DNA of 64,000 nucleotides from HGM11416 sp034104345 (GCA_034104345.1 JAXEDY010000029.1:1-64000); one strand, 5' to 3'. Positions 47,756 through 56,622 are shown, counted from the stretch's first letter. Translations and numbers: made by a program. Notes: generated from the letters alone by a model not told the origin.

Positions 47756-48331
47756 GTGAGCAAAAAAACGGCAACACTTATAAGAACGTTAACCGCCGCG
47801 CCGATACCGGCGCTTTGTCTGGTTATTATTTTAAGGCTAATACGCACCGATTTTTTTATAAACGACGTGCATTTTTGTTTGTTTATTTTCTTTTTGTCGG
47901 CGTTTCCCGCCCTTTCGTATTTGCTTTCGCGCACGGTGCCCGCTCTTAAAAAGGGCGGCAGAAACACAGAACGCAATCTCGCCATAATTTTCAGCGTTTC
48001 AGGATATATCGGCGCGTTTATAACGGCACTTGTCGGCGGCACTCCGAACGAAAAGGTTCTTGCCGCAACCTATCTTTTTTCGGCTGTTATAACAGCGGTT
48101 TTAACTCTCGTTAAGTTTAAAAGCAGCGGGCATACCTGCGCCCTTTCGGGCCCCGTGGCAATGCTTTGTTACAGCGTTAATTTTTGGTTTGCGTTCGGGT
48201 TTTTACTGCTTATACCCATTTACGCTTCGTCGATAAAACTCGGCAGACACACCTTTTGGCAACTTCTTGCGGGAACTGCGGTTCCGGTTGTCGCAATGCT
48301 TGTTTCGATAGCGATTTTTGCAGGTTTTTAA
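47756..48331 (+). CDS. Hypothetical multi-pass membrane protein
   Basis: A 191-residue protein with about six hydrophobic segments (residues ~10-30, 38-60, 82-100, 106-122, 135-155, 168-188). It starts at GTG 47756, after AAAGGAG with a long 14-nt spacing. No family is recognised; conserved charged motifs are lacking. It has its own promoter and a terminator at 48436-48468, so it is a single-gene unit. Function unknown. Confidence 0.7.
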   Translation: MSKKTATLIRTLTAAPIPALCLVIILRLIRTDFFINDVHFCLFIFFLSAFPALSYLLSRTVPALKKGGRNTERNLAIIFSVSGYIGAFITALVGGTPNEKVLAATYLFSAVITAVLTLVKFKSSGHTCALSGPVAMLCYSVNFWFAFGFLLLIPIYASSIKLGRHTFWQLLAGTAVPVVAMLVSIAIFAGF

Positions 48332-48435
48332 TTAAAATCAATCAGCAAACGGCAACGCGGTTACCATTAAAAAAACACGCGCTTACCGGCAACGCTTAAC
48401 ATTATAAAACTATTCTTAATATATTGCAAGCACGC

Positions 48436-48468
48436 AAAAACGGGAACTCATAATTTGTTCCCGTTTTT
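48436..48468. terminator. Bidirectional terminator
   Basis: A perfect 12-bp stem, AAAAACGGGAAC with GTTCCCGTTTTT, with U-runs on both strands. It lies between the membrane-protein gene and the end of the SecB-like gene. Confidence 0.9.
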
Positions 48469-48538
48469 TGTGTTTTTCGTTAAATTTTAAACCCCGAACA
48501 AAAATCGTTAGGGGTTTATTTTTATTTTTTTGTTATTT

Positions 48539-48979
48539 TCAGTTAAGGTTTGCGGGTTTTTTGATTATGTATTTATCCACCTGCTCGTTCTCGGTTAACT
48601 GTTCGGGAACTACAGACGGCAGAATGTATGCGGGAATGTTGCAGTTAAGCGTTATTTGCGAAACCGCCGCGCGCAAATATGGATATAAAACCACAAACGC
48701 TTCCGACAAAACGGCTTTCTGGTCGTTTTCGTCCCAAACAAAGCCTTCTTTAATTTTAAAAGTCCCCGCCAGAGCAACCTTTAAATCGAATGGAACGGGC
48801 GACGAGATGTCTTCGTTTATTTTTAAAACAAGGTTAACGAAAACGTTGTCTTCTTTTTTAGCGATTTTACATTCGATTTTAGGCTTAATCTGAAACTGCG
48901 AGTTAGGTTGAATAGACTCGTTGAATTTAAATTCGATTTCGTTTACGCGAAAATATACCAAAGATAGACATTTATTCAT
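48539..48979 (-). CDS. SecB-like chaperone family protein
   Basis: A 146-residue protein. The fold pattern of SecB is visible: KIECKIAKKEDNVFVNLVLKIN (beta strands), PFDLKVALAGTFKI, then AVLSEAFVVLYPYLRAAVSQITLNCNIPAYILPSVVPEQL, corresponding to the SecB segment with YPYxRxxIxxLT and the proline-rich groove. SecB holds pre-proteins unfolded for SecA. Most Firmicutes lack SecB, so this may be an export chaperone, or an antitoxin-type relative. GGAG is 9 nt before the ATG. Medium confidence in family, low in exact role. Confidence 0.65.
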   Translation of the reverse strand: MNKCLSLVYFRVNEIEFKFNESIQPNSQFQIKPKIECKIAKKEDNVFVNLVLKINEDISSPVPFDLKVALAGTFKIKEGFVWDENDQKAVLSEAFVVLYPYLRAAVSQITLNCNIPAYILPSVVPEQLTENEQVDKYIIKKPANLN

Positions 48980-49067
48980 AAGTCAATACTCCGAAATTTA
49001 ATTAAAATGCGCCGTTTTTGCGCAAACTGCGCTTTTGTCACAATTCATACACACATTTTATACATAA

Positions 49068-49096
49068 ATTATAATGTGATTAAAAAACTTTGTCAA
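49068..49096 (-). promoter_or_regulatory. Consensus promoter of the SecB-like gene
   Basis: TTGACA (49096-49091), 17-bp spacer, TATAAT (49073-49068) on the minus strand, a perfect match; leader about 80 nt. Confidence 0.85.
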
Positions 49097-49152
49097 GGTT
49101 TTTAAGCGCAAATTAACAAAAATACAACGCTTTGGCAACAATCCGCATAAAA

Positions 49153-49180
49153 AGAGGCGCCCGTTTTAAACGGTTTCTCG
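49153..49180 (-). terminator. Terminator after the HD-hydrolase gene
   Basis: On the minus strand GAG...CCGTTT...AACGG...CTC forms a hairpin followed by TTTTT, about 60 bp past the stop. Confidence 0.55.
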
Positions 49181-49237
49181 CTTAATTTAATAACTTATCA
49201 GGCGAGCAGAAATCGAACGTCGCTCGGTTAAATAAAA

Positions 49238-49897
49238 TTAAATAAGTTTTACGCCGTTTATAACCAAAGTGTATTTATAACCTAAAAACTCGGCGGCGCG
49301 GCGGCACATCTGCATCCGCGTGTGATAAATTTCGAAATAATCCATAACCGAACAGATTTCGTTGTTTATTTCGATAACGGTTTTTATAAAACCGCCCTGT
49401 ACTTCGACGAACGAAGTTTCGGCCGCTAAGTTTACCCTATCGTGAATATTCGCACCTTCGGACGAAGTAATTTTGTTACGGACGCGGCTTTTATGCACGT
49501 CGGATTTATCGGCGATTATAAGAGCCGAACAAATGCGGTTTACCGGCACGCCGAACGCTTCGTCGTGATTGGCGATTGCCGCCATAATTTCGCACGCTTC
49601 GACAGGAGGCATACCTTTTCGCATAAGCAAGTTATACGCAAGAAGCGCGCCCATCTGTGCATGGTCGTTTCTGCCGACCGAATTGCCTACGTCGTGCAAA
49701 TATCCCGCTATTCGTCCGAGTTCTATTTCGCGCTCGGTCGAGCCGGTAGCCATTAAAATTTCTTTAGTCCAGTTAGATACTATCGAACAGTGCCTTGCCG
49801 AATGTTCGGTAAAACTTAAAACCTCGATCTGTTTTGCCGCCGAGGATAAAAGCGCGGCTACTTCTTCGTCTTTTTTTATATCTTCGAAAACTATCAT
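49238..49897 (-). CDS. HD-domain phosphohydrolase
   Basis: A 219-residue cytosolic HD hydrolase. Metal ligands are visible as EHSARHCSIVSNW, GYLHDVGNSVGRNDHAQMGA (the HD pair and a further His), ANHDEAFG and ALIIADKSDVHKSRVRN (last Asp). The DKSDVH...RVRN segment is typical of a Firmicute HD subfamily of unknown substrate, distinct from HD-GYP. Single-gene context with the PfkB kinase upstream on the same strand. Confidence 0.82.
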   Translation of the reverse strand: MIVFEDIKKDEEVAALLSSAAKQIEVLSFTEHSARHCSIVSNWTKEILMATGSTEREIELGRIAGYLHDVGNSVGRNDHAQMGALLAYNLLMRKGMPPVEACEIMAAIANHDEAFGVPVNRICSALIIADKSDVHKSRVRNKITSSEGANIHDRVNLAAETSFVEVQGGFIKTVIEINNEICSVMDYFEIYHTRMQMCRRAAEFLGYKYTLVINGVKLI

Positions 49898-49940
49898 AAA
49901 TGCCTAAATTTTTTCGTAATTCGTTAAGTATTTAATCAAA

Positions 49941-49975
49941 AAGCCCGCCTATAGGTCGATTATCGCACGTTTCGC
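49941..49975. repeat. Dispersed repeat copy 8
   Basis: AAGCCCGCC followed by TATAGGTCGATTATCGCAC (49950-49968) and GTTTCGC. It mixes the GTCGATTA core with the TATCGCAC end. It lies between the PfkB gene end and the HD gene start. Confidence 0.8.
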
Positions 49976-50028
49976 AATTTTTATAAAACGCAACGCGAAA
50001 GTTTTCCGGCCTGTTTTTCGCTTGTTTT

Positions 50029-50958
50029 TCAAACCTTAATTTCTTCGACGAATATGCGTTTATAAATTTCTTCGTATTTGTCTTTATAAAACAAGTTTGT
50101 TCCGGGGGTGGTAATCGAAGCGGTTCCCGCCGCAACGGCGCAACGCAAAATTTCGTCGCGCGGGGCGTTTTGCTCTAACTTATAAGCGCAAGCCGAAATC
50201 ATGCTGTCGCCCGCTCCGACGGTCGAATTAACCGCAACGGTCGCGCTTTTGCAATATAAATGCGTTTTTCCGTCGGTTAAAATTGCTCCCTTTCTGCCGA
50301 GCGACAAAAGCACGTTCTGCGCACCCCTGTCTATAAGGCGTTTTGCGCCTTCGACCATATTTTCTTTTGTTTCGTAAACGGTGTTGTTTACCGATTCCAT
50401 TTCGGCAAGGTTGGGCTTAACCATATAAACTCCCGCCGAAAGCGCCCTTTTAAGTTTTTCGCCTTCGCAATCGACGATAATCTTGGTGCTTTTTGGCAGA
50501 TTTTTGATAAGTTCGAGATAATATCCGTCGTCTACCCCCGCGGGGAGCGAGCCGCTGAGCACTGCAATCGACGCGTTTTCGCCGAGTTTTTTTACCTTTT
50601 GAATAAGTTCTTTTTGCTTGCTTATCGGAACGGCTTCGCCTTTATCGTTTATCTCGGTCATCATCGAATGATTATCGATTATCTTATAATTTATGCGAAC
50701 GTTTCCGCTTGTAGTTACAAAATCGGGTTTAACCCCTTCGCTGTATAAACTTTGCAAAAATTGAGCGGCGTCGCGTTCGAACATAAAGCCCGTGGCGGTA
50801 ACGTCGCCGCCAAGCCTGCTTACGCCTATGGCAACGTTCAAAGCCTTGCCGCTATACGTTAAAATTTTGTTTTCTATACGATTTACTTTGCCCACGTTCA
50901 GCGTTTGAAGTTCGACCGTGCAGTCGATGCTAGGGTTTGGGCAAACGGTTAATATCAT
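50029..50958 (-). CDS. PfkB-family hexose kinase, 1-phosphofructokinase/tagatose-6-phosphate kinase type
   Basis: A 309-residue ribokinase-fold sugar-phosphate kinase. MILTVCPNPSIDCTVEL is the FruK/LacC-type start; GKALNVAIGVSRLGGD is substrate-binding; VKPNLAEME and NSTVGAGDSMISACAY (with the catalytic Asp) complete the family pattern. No PTS transporter or fruR regulator is adjacent, so fructose-1-phosphate as substrate is inferred only. Confidence 0.87.
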   Translation of the reverse strand: MILTVCPNPSIDCTVELQTLNVGKVNRIENKILTYSGKALNVAIGVSRLGGDVTATGFMFERDAAQFLQSLYSEGVKPDFVTTSGNVRINYKIIDNHSMMTEINDKGEAVPISKQKELIQKVKKLGENASIAVLSGSLPAGVDDGYYLELIKNLPKSTKIIVDCEGEKLKRALSAGVYMVKPNLAEMESVNNTVYETKENMVEGAKRLIDRGAQNVLLSLGRKGAILTDGKTHLYCKSATVAVNSTVGAGDSMISACAYKLEQNAPRDEILRCAVAAGTASITTPGTNLFYKDKYEEIYKRIFVEEIKV

Positions 50959-51125
50959 ATGTATTTTCGTCCTTTTAATTATTGATTATAAGTCTTGCGG
51001 CAGATTTCAACTTTTGCTCGCCCGCGCAAAAAAATCGAATTTATAAGCCTTGTTTTGAATAAGAACCGCATAAAACGGGCAAAAACAAATAAAAGGTAGC
51101 CATTTCGAGCAAAATGCCGCAAAAC

Positions 51126-51155
51126 GCCCGCCCCCGAACAACCGGACGGGCGGGC
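51126..51155. terminator. GC-rich terminator after the EF-G-like gene
   Basis: A perfect 8-bp stem, GCCCGCCC with GGGCGGGC, 22 bp beyond the EF-G-like stop codon. Only a short U-run follows on the minus strand. Confidence 0.65.
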
Positions 51156-51176
51156 ATTTATATTTTATTTTTACGG

Positions 51177-53249
51177 TTATTCCGCTTTGGCTTCTTTGGC
51201 TTCTTTAATTATTTTTTCCTGCGCCTGCGGGGGAACTTCTTCGTATCTTTCAAACTTAGAAGTATACGAACCCCTGCCCTGCGTCATGCTTCTTAAATCG
51301 GTGGCGTATTTCATAAGTTCCGACTGAGGCGCTTCGGCTTCGACCACGGTTTTGTTTCCGCGTTTGTCGGTTCCGAGTATTCTGCCGCGGCGTTTGTTTA
51401 TATCCCCCATAACGTCGCCGAGATAATCGTCGGGGATTACTATCTCGAGATGCATGATAGGTTCTAAAATACAGGGCGAAGCGTTGGCAACGCCTTCGGC
51501 AAACGCAAGTTTTGCGGCGGTTACGAACGCGATTTCTTTACTGTCGACGGGGTGATATTTGCCGTCGAACAGCGTGCATTTAAGGTTGACCATGGGATAG
51601 CCTGCCAGAACGCCCGATTTTATCGCTTCCCTTAATCCTTTATCTACCGCGGGAATGAACTGACGGGGAACGGCTCCGCCGACGACCGCGTCGACGAATT
51701 CGTAAACGCCGTCTTCAGCACCGGGTTCAAAGCGAACGTTACAAACGCCGAACTGCCCCGCGCCGCCCGATTGTTTTTTATGTTTACCTTCGGCTTCAGC
51801 GGTTTTGCGAACGGTTTCGCGGTAAGCGACGCGCGGTTCTTTAACTACCGCGCCGCAACCGAATTTGCTCTTTAACTTTTTAAGCAATACGTCGAGTTGG
51901 GTTTCGCCCTGAGTGCGGATAACGGTTTCGCCGGTTTCCGAATCTTTTTCGACCACGAAAGTAGGATCTTCTTCGCGCAGGCGGTTAAGACCTTGGAAAA
52001 CTTTATCTTCTTCGCCGCGTTTCGCCGCGTCGATTGCCATCGTGAACATAGGCTGAGCAAACGTAATCGCGTCGTAACGAATGGGATAACTTTCGTCTGC
52101 CAAAGTGTCGCCCGTGCCGGTATCGGTAAGTTTGTTAACGGCGCCGATGTCGCCCGCCGTGATAAAGTCGGTAGGTTCTTGTTTTTTACCTTTCATAAAA
52201 TACAAGCCGCCGATGCGTTCTTTTTCGCCGGTAACGGTATTAAGTACGGTGGTTCCGCTTTTAAGCGTGCCGGTGAATACCCTTATAAGGTTAAGTTTTC
52301 CCACAAACGGGTCGGCTATGGTTTTAAAAACCTGCGCGGTAACGGGGGTGTCTGCATCGCAAACTATTTCGTCTTCGACGTTAAGGATCGTGTTTACGCA
52401 ATGTATCGGTTTTCTTTCTACGGGCGAAGGCATTATCGCCACGATTTCATTCATAAGGTTTATAACGCCCAAGTTTTGCGTTGCCGAACCGCCCATTACG
52501 GGAATGGTATCGCCCGAAAAAAGCCCGCGTTTTAAGCCGGTTATTATTTCGTCGTTCGAAAGCCAACCGCTATCTAAAAATTTCTCGATAAGTTCTTCGC
52601 TTGTTTCGGCCGCGGCTTCGGTCAGCCCCGCTTTAAGGTCGTCGAGTTCGCTCTTTAATTCGTCGGGCATTTTAATTTCAACCCTGCCGCCTTTGGTAAA
52701 TTCATACGCTTTGCCCGAAATTACCGAAACATAGCCTTTCATTTTGCCGCCGTTTATGATGGGGGCGTGCATAGTCGCTATTTTTTTACCGTATAACGCG
52801 CGGAACGCTTCGACCGTCGCAACGTAATCGGAGTTTTCTTTATCTACACCGTTTATGAAAATCATAAGCGGAACATGTTTTTCAAGGCAATATTCAACCG
52901 CTTTTTCGGCGCCTACCGAAACCTGACCGTTTGCTTCGGCAACCAAAACGGCAGAATCTACCGCGCGCATCGCTTCTTCGAATTCGCCTTCGAAATCGAA
53001 AAATCCGGGAACGTCGATTATGTTTATTTTCACGCCGTCCCACACGGTGTAAGCGCACCCGAGCGACACCGAAATTCCGCGTGAAAGTTCTTGCTCGTCG
53101 AAATCCATTACGGTATTTTTTTCGGTAACGCTGCCAAGCCTGTCGATGCTTTTACCGTTAAACAGCATTGCTTCGGCAAGCGAAGTTTTACCTTCGCCGC
53201 TGTGCCCTATAAGCGCGATGTTTCTTATCATTTTTGCCCTTTCGTTCAT
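51177..53249 (-). CDS. Elongation factor G-like GTPase (EF-G2 type)
   Basis: A 690-residue five-domain translational GTPase. G1 is GHSGEGKT (15-22) in place of the AHIDAGKT of canonical EF-G, G3 is DVPGFFDFEGE (79-89), and G4 is NGVD (133-136) in place of NKxD. Domains II to V follow, ending TQGRGSYTSKFERYEEVPPQAQEKI. These differences place it with the accessory FusA2/EF-G2 group rather than the main FusA. Its role in translation, ribosome release or antibiotic response is not determinable. It has a consensus-like promoter and a long leader of about 160 nt. Confidence 0.85.
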   Translation of the reverse strand: MNERAKMIRNIALIGHSGEGKTSLAEAMLFNGKSIDRLGSVTEKNTVMDFDEQELSRGISVSLGCAYTVWDGVKINIIDVPGFFDFEGEFEEAMRAVDSAVLVAEANGQVSVGAEKAVEYCLEKHVPLMIFINGVDKENSDYVATVEAFRALYGKKIATMHAPIINGGKMKGYVSVISGKAYEFTKGGRVEIKMPDELKSELDDLKAGLTEAAAETSEELIEKFLDSGWLSNDEIITGLKRGLFSGDTIPVMGGSATQNLGVINLMNEIVAIMPSPVERKPIHCVNTILNVEDEIVCDADTPVTAQVFKTIADPFVGKLNLIRVFTGTLKSGTTVLNTVTGEKERIGGLYFMKGKKQEPTDFITAGDIGAVNKLTDTGTGDTLADESYPIRYDAITFAQPMFTMAIDAAKRGEEDKVFQGLNRLREEDPTFVVEKDSETGETVIRTQGETQLDVLLKKLKSKFGCGAVVKEPRVAYRETVRKTAEAEGKHKKQSGGAGQFGVCNVRFEPGAEDGVYEFVDAVVGGAVPRQFIPAVDKGLREAIKSGVLAGYPMVNLKCTLFDGKYHPVDSKEIAFVTAAKLAFAEGVANASPCILEPIMHLEIVIPDDYLGDVMGDINKRRGRILGTDKRGNKTVVEAEAPQSELMKYATDLRSMTQGRGSYTSKFERYEEVPPQAQEKIIKEAKEAKAE

Positions 53250-53416
53250 GTTTTTTGTCCGTCCTTAAATATTTTTTCTTAAACGGGATTTTTTGCTTTA
53301 TTAAGGGAGTTTTTCTTCGCCTTTTTAAGCCGGCCTTTACGTATTTTTTAAATTCGGGGTATTCCCGATTATATTTTTTAAAATGTAAAAGGCTGTACTA
53401 TCCCGCACTACTTTAC

Positions 53417-53445
53417 ATTATACTATAAGCTTAAGAATATTTCAA
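53417..53445 (-). promoter_or_regulatory. Promoter of the EF-G-like gene
   Basis: TTGAAA (53445-53440), 17-bp spacer, TATAAT (53422-53417) on the minus strand. The leader from about 53410 to 53250 shows no recognised riboswitch. Confidence 0.75.
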
Positions 53446-53536
53446 GGGGTTTTTAAAAATTTTTTGTCTGAAATTAAAATTTTTTTTGCGAACTTTGTTT
53501 TTAAGGCGGTTTTAATGCGTTTTACGGCGCAAATCC

Positions 53537-53565
53537 TTGCCTGTTTCTGCGTTTTTTTGTATAAT
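53537..53565 (+). promoter_or_regulatory. Promoter of the exonuclease gene
   Basis: TTGCCT (53537-53542), 17-bp spacer, TATAAT (53560-53565). Predicted start near 53572 lies inside a longer open frame from 53464, so translation must begin downstream, at ATG 53608. Confidence 0.65.
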
Positions 53566-53607
53566 AAACGTAAAAATATAGTTTTGCGATTTTTTTATAG
53601 TTTTTTT

Positions 53608-54201
53608 ATGATTTTATTTTTCGATACCGAAACCACGGGGCTTACCCCGGGGCATGTTATACAACTTTCGTACATAATGCTGAGAGGTGAAAACGTAACC
53701 GCCAAAAATTTTTATTTTTCGGTGCCGTTCGTGCCGCCCGATGCGGTTGCGGTGCATGGGCTTACCGCCGAAAAACTTAAAATTTTATCCGGCGAAAGAA
53801 CTTTCGGCGAGTTTTTAGAAGAAATCGACGACGATTTTCGCGCCGCAGACCTTACCGTCGCACACAATTTCGCGTTTGATTATAAGTTTATGAGCGCCGA
53901 ATTTTCGTATTACGAGCGAATTTTTCATTATAACGAAAGTTTCGATACCATGAAAAAATATACGCCGCTTTTAAAACTTCCGCGCGTGGGCGGCGCGGGA
54001 TATAAATATCCGAAACTTACCGAACTGTCCGAATTTTTCGATTTATACCCTTACGATATAAGTCGGCGTTCTGCCGAACTTTTTAAGGGCGGCGACCTTG
54101 CGCACGACGCGCGATACGACGTTACCGCCACCTTTATGGCGTTTATGTGCGCGGCTTCGGTTCACCCTTGCACCGCCGAAGTTTTAAACGAGTTTATGTA
54201 A
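53608..54201 (+). CDS. DnaQ-like 3'-5' exonuclease (DEDDh)
   Basis: A 197-residue exonuclease-domain protein. FFDTETTGL supplies the first Asp-Glu, VAHNFAFDYKFM the second Asp, and AHDARYDVTATFMAF the His and last Asp of DEDDh. Family members act in proofreading or RNA end trimming. The ATG at 53608 is chosen because the promoter lies just upstream and the 48 codons before it are hydrophobic junk. No ribosome site is visible in the U-rich leader. Confidence 0.85.
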   Translation: MILFFDTETTGLTPGHVIQLSYIMLRGENVTAKNFYFSVPFVPPDAVAVHGLTAEKLKILSGERTFGEFLEEIDDDFRAADLTVAHNFAFDYKFMSAEFSYYERIFHYNESFDTMKKYTPLLKLPRVGGAGYKYPKLTELSEFFDLYPYDISRRSAELFKGGDLAHDARYDVTATFMAFMCAASVHPCTAEVLNEFM

Positions 54202-54233
54202 AAATCGCAATTTAATCATTACGGAAGCATAAA

Positions 54234-54268
54234 AAGCGGAGATAAGCAAAAATCGCTTATCCCCGCTT
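54234..54268 (+). terminator. Terminator after the exonuclease gene
   Basis: A 14-position stem with one mismatch, AAGCGGAGATAAGC with GCTTATCCCCGCTT, followed by AATTTTT. Confidence 0.85.
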
Positions 54269-54312
54269 AATTTTTATATATAAACGTATTAACTTTATAA
54301 ATAAATTTAATT

Positions 54313-54609
54313 TTAAAGCGGCAGGTCTTTTTTAACGAATTTAAGCAAGCCCGAAATATAGCCGCAAAGTCCGCAGGCGAGCAGAATCGCAAATTTCCAT
54401 AGATACGCAAGCAAGGCACACGACTCCCGTAATCGTTTACAGCACGGACGTAGCAAGCAGCGAGCCGATTAAAAACAGCGCCTGCGTAAACGTGACCGTT
54501 TCGCGTTTTGTAGAAGTTGACAAATTTTCGACGTTTAAGTTTATTTTAAAAATACCCCCTCCGCGCCGTAATCTTTGGTTAAGTTTTTAACCTGAATAAT
54601 TTCGTTCAT
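54313..54609 (-). pseudogene. Debris of an ABC transporter ATPase and a small membrane protein
   Basis: The alkD-like gene stop overlaps an ATG (ATGA, 54609-54606) opening MNEIIQVKNLTKDYGAEG, the typical start of an ABC ATPase, but the frame ends after 22 codons at 54541. Beyond it, other frames encode short hydrophobic runs (TFTQALFLIGSLLATSVL, then KFAILLACGLCGYISGLLKF ending KKDLPL at 54313). The order ATPase start then membrane segments suggests a deleted ABC exporter. It explains the otherwise empty 54269-54605 gap. Confidence 0.55.
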
Positions 54610-55319
54610 AAACTCTTCCTTATCTGCCTTAAATAGTCTTTGGTCTGCTCGGTCACCCTGAAACTTTCAAGCGATTTTTGTATGGATTTTTTAAGCACGA
54701 AACCGCTTAATTTTCCGTTTGTGAAATACGGCAGAATTTGGCTTTCGTTTTTGCAAAGCGCCGTTGCGAAATACCACGCCTGCATCATTAAAATATAGTA
54801 TTCTTCCGATTTTATGTCCGCAACCCTTTCGGCGTATTCGGGCATAAAGTCTTCGCCTAAAAAATGGCGCATAAGCATACCGATACCGAAGCGCACGGCA
54901 AACGTTTTATCCGATTTAAGCCAGCCGTCGATTGCTTTCAGCAACCCTTCTTTGTCTTTTTTAAGTGCGGCGGGCGTAAGTTGATCGCAGGTTGCCCAGT
55001 TGTCGATATAAGGCAAAAACTCGTTAATTTTTTCAAGGCATTCGTTAAAATCTTTAATTTCGCAAATCAAAAAATCGTGCAGGTTGTTTTCTTCGAAATA
55101 TTCGTGCGGAACGCTTTTTAAAAACTCGTTTATTTCGCTCTTGTTTGCCGTTTTATAAATTTGTTTTGCCAAACCTTTCAGCAGCGGAGTTTTAACGCCG
55201 ATAAAACTTTCGCGCGGTTTTTCGGGCGTAAGTTTAGACTGAAAGTCGGCGTATTTATCGTCTTTAACTTCAAACAACTTTTGCCTTATTTTTAAAACGA
55301 ACTCGTTTTCTTTATTCAT
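54606..55319 (-). CDS. DNA alkylation repair enzyme, AlkD-like
   Basis: A 237-residue HEAT-like repeat protein. Family segments are FIGVKTPLLKGLAKQI, YIDNWATCDQLTPAAL (with the Trp and Asp of AlkD's active site), FAVRFGIGMLMRHFL and MMQAWYFATALCKN. AlkD glycosylases excise bulky or cationic alkylated bases. Its stop codon overlaps the ATG of the ABC debris, showing a former operon. ATG 55319 follows a GGAG-like site (CGGAGC). Confidence 0.85.
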   Translation of the reverse strand: MNKENEFVLKIRQKLFEVKDDKYADFQSKLTPEKPRESFIGVKTPLLKGLAKQIYKTANKSEINEFLKSVPHEYFEENNLHDFLICEIKDFNECLEKINEFLPYIDNWATCDQLTPAALKKDKEGLLKAIDGWLKSDKTFAVRFGIGMLMRHFLGEDFMPEYAERVADIKSEEYYILMMQAWYFATALCKNESQILPYFTNGKLSGFVLKKSIQKSLESFRVTEQTKDYLRQIRKSL

Positions 55320-55340
55320 TTTTTGCTCCGTTTTTAAAAA

Positions 55341-55371
55341 AAGTCCGCCTATAAGTCGATTATTTAATGTT
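55341..55371. repeat. Dispersed repeat copy 9 (degenerate 3' end)
   Basis: AAGTCCGCC followed by TATAAGTCGATTAT (55350-55363); the expected CGGC and TTCG are lost. It lies between the ynbB-like gene end and alkD-like gene start. Confidence 0.7.
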
Positions 55372-55380
55372 TTTTGATAA

Positions 55381-56622
55381 TCAGATTATATTTTCAAGCA
55401 TTTTTTTAAGGGCGATTTTTGCGTGTTCAAAGGTAAGCCCGCCCTGAATATACGCAATGTAAGGCTCCCTTAGCGGCGCGTCTGCCGAAAGTTCTATCGA
55501 AGCGCCCTGAACGAAGCACCCCGCCGCCATTATAACTTCGTCGGCATACCCCGGCATTTCGCTCGGACAAACGTTTACAAAACTGTCGACAGGCGAAACC
55601 TGCTGCACCGAATTTATAAAATCGATAAGTTTTTGCTTGTCGCCGAAAATTATCGAACGGGTTATGTCGTAAGGCATTTTTCCCGCCGCGGGAAGAGTTG
55701 TGTAGCCGAGATCTGCCATTGCTTTTCCGATAAGCATACTGCCCTTTAACGCCTGAACGACGACGTGCGGAGCAAGAAACAAACCTTGGTAAAAATATTG
55801 ATAGCCGAACGCGTAAGAACCTTCTTCGCCGCCGATAGAAGGCGAAGTCAAACGCCCTTCTACAAGGTCGATAAATTCTTTTTTGCCCGCGATATATCCG
55901 CCCGTGGGCGCTATTCCGCCGCCCGCGTTTTTTATAAGCGAACCGCAGCACAAATCTGCACCTACTTCGGTAGGTTCGAGTTTTTCAACGAATTCGCCAT
56001 AGCAGTTATCAACGAACACGCAACCCGAAAAACCCGCTTCGCGCGCGGCTTTTATTGCTTCGCCTATGTACGAAACCGACAACGCTTCGCGCCATTCGTA
56101 TCCGCGCGAACGCTGAATATAAATCATTTTTACCTTGTGTTTTTTAAGGTAAGAAATCATTTTTTTAATATCGATTTTGCCGTTTTTAAGCGGAATTTTA
56201 TCGTAAGAAACGTTAAAATCTTTAAGCGAACCTATGCCGTTTCCGCTAACGGTATCGCGCAAAGTATCGTAAGGATCGCCCGTAACCGAAAACATAAGGT
56301 CGCCGGGGCGCAAAACCCCGAAAAGCCCCACGGTTATGGCTTGCGTTCCCGAACAGATTGCGGGCGAAACTATCGCCTTTTCGGCGCCGAACGCCGAAGC
56401 GAAAGTCGCACACAAAGCGTCGCGGCTTTCGTCGCCGATGCCGTAACCCGTCGAGCCGTAAAAATGCCTTAACGCTATTTTGTTTTTCCAGAAGGCTTTA
56501 AGAACTTTTTCCTGATTATAAAGCGATATTTCGTCGAGCAAAGCGAATTGCTTTTTAAGCCCCGCTTCGGCTTTTTTAATTATTTCGTTTATCTTTTGTT
56601 GTTTTTCTACGTCTGTCTGCAT
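55381..56622 (-). CDS. ynbB: Methionine gamma-lyase-like PLP protein (YnbB/aluminium-resistance family)
   Basis: A 413-residue PLP-dependent enzyme of fold type I. STGYGIGDESRDAL and AIVSPAICSGTQAITVGLFGVLRPGD are N-terminal family segments; FVDNCYGEF holds the PLP Asp; CGSLIKNAGGGIAPTGGYIAG contains the Schiff-base Lys. The family is annotated as methionine gamma-lyase-like but its reaction is not established. In Firmicutes it typically sits near mutSL-miaA-hfq, as here without miaA and hfq. Confidence 0.9.
   Translation of the reverse strand: MQTDVEKQQKINEIIKKAEAGLKKQFALLDEISLYNQEKVLKAFWKNKIALRHFYGSTGYGIGDESRDALCATFASAFGAEKAIVSPAICSGTQAITVGLFGVLRPGDLMFSVTGDPYDTLRDTVSGNGIGSLKDFNVSYDKIPLKNGKIDIKKMISYLKKHKVKMIYIQRSRGYEWREALSVSYIGEAIKAAREAGFSGCVFVDNCYGEFVEKLEPTEVGADLCCGSLIKNAGGGIAPTGGYIAGKKEFIDLVEGRLTSPSIGGEEGSYAFGYQYFYQGLFLAPHVVVQALKGSMLIGKAMADLGYTTLPAAGKMPYDITRSIIFGDKQKLIDFINSVQQVSPVDSFVNVCPSEMPGYADEVIMAAGCFVQGASIELSADAPLREPYIAYIQGGLTFEHAKIALKKMLENII

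Noticed and set aside
53464..53607. N-terminal extension of the exonuclease
   Set aside because: The extension would be translated from DNA that contains the promoter; the conserved domain starts at once from ATG 53608.
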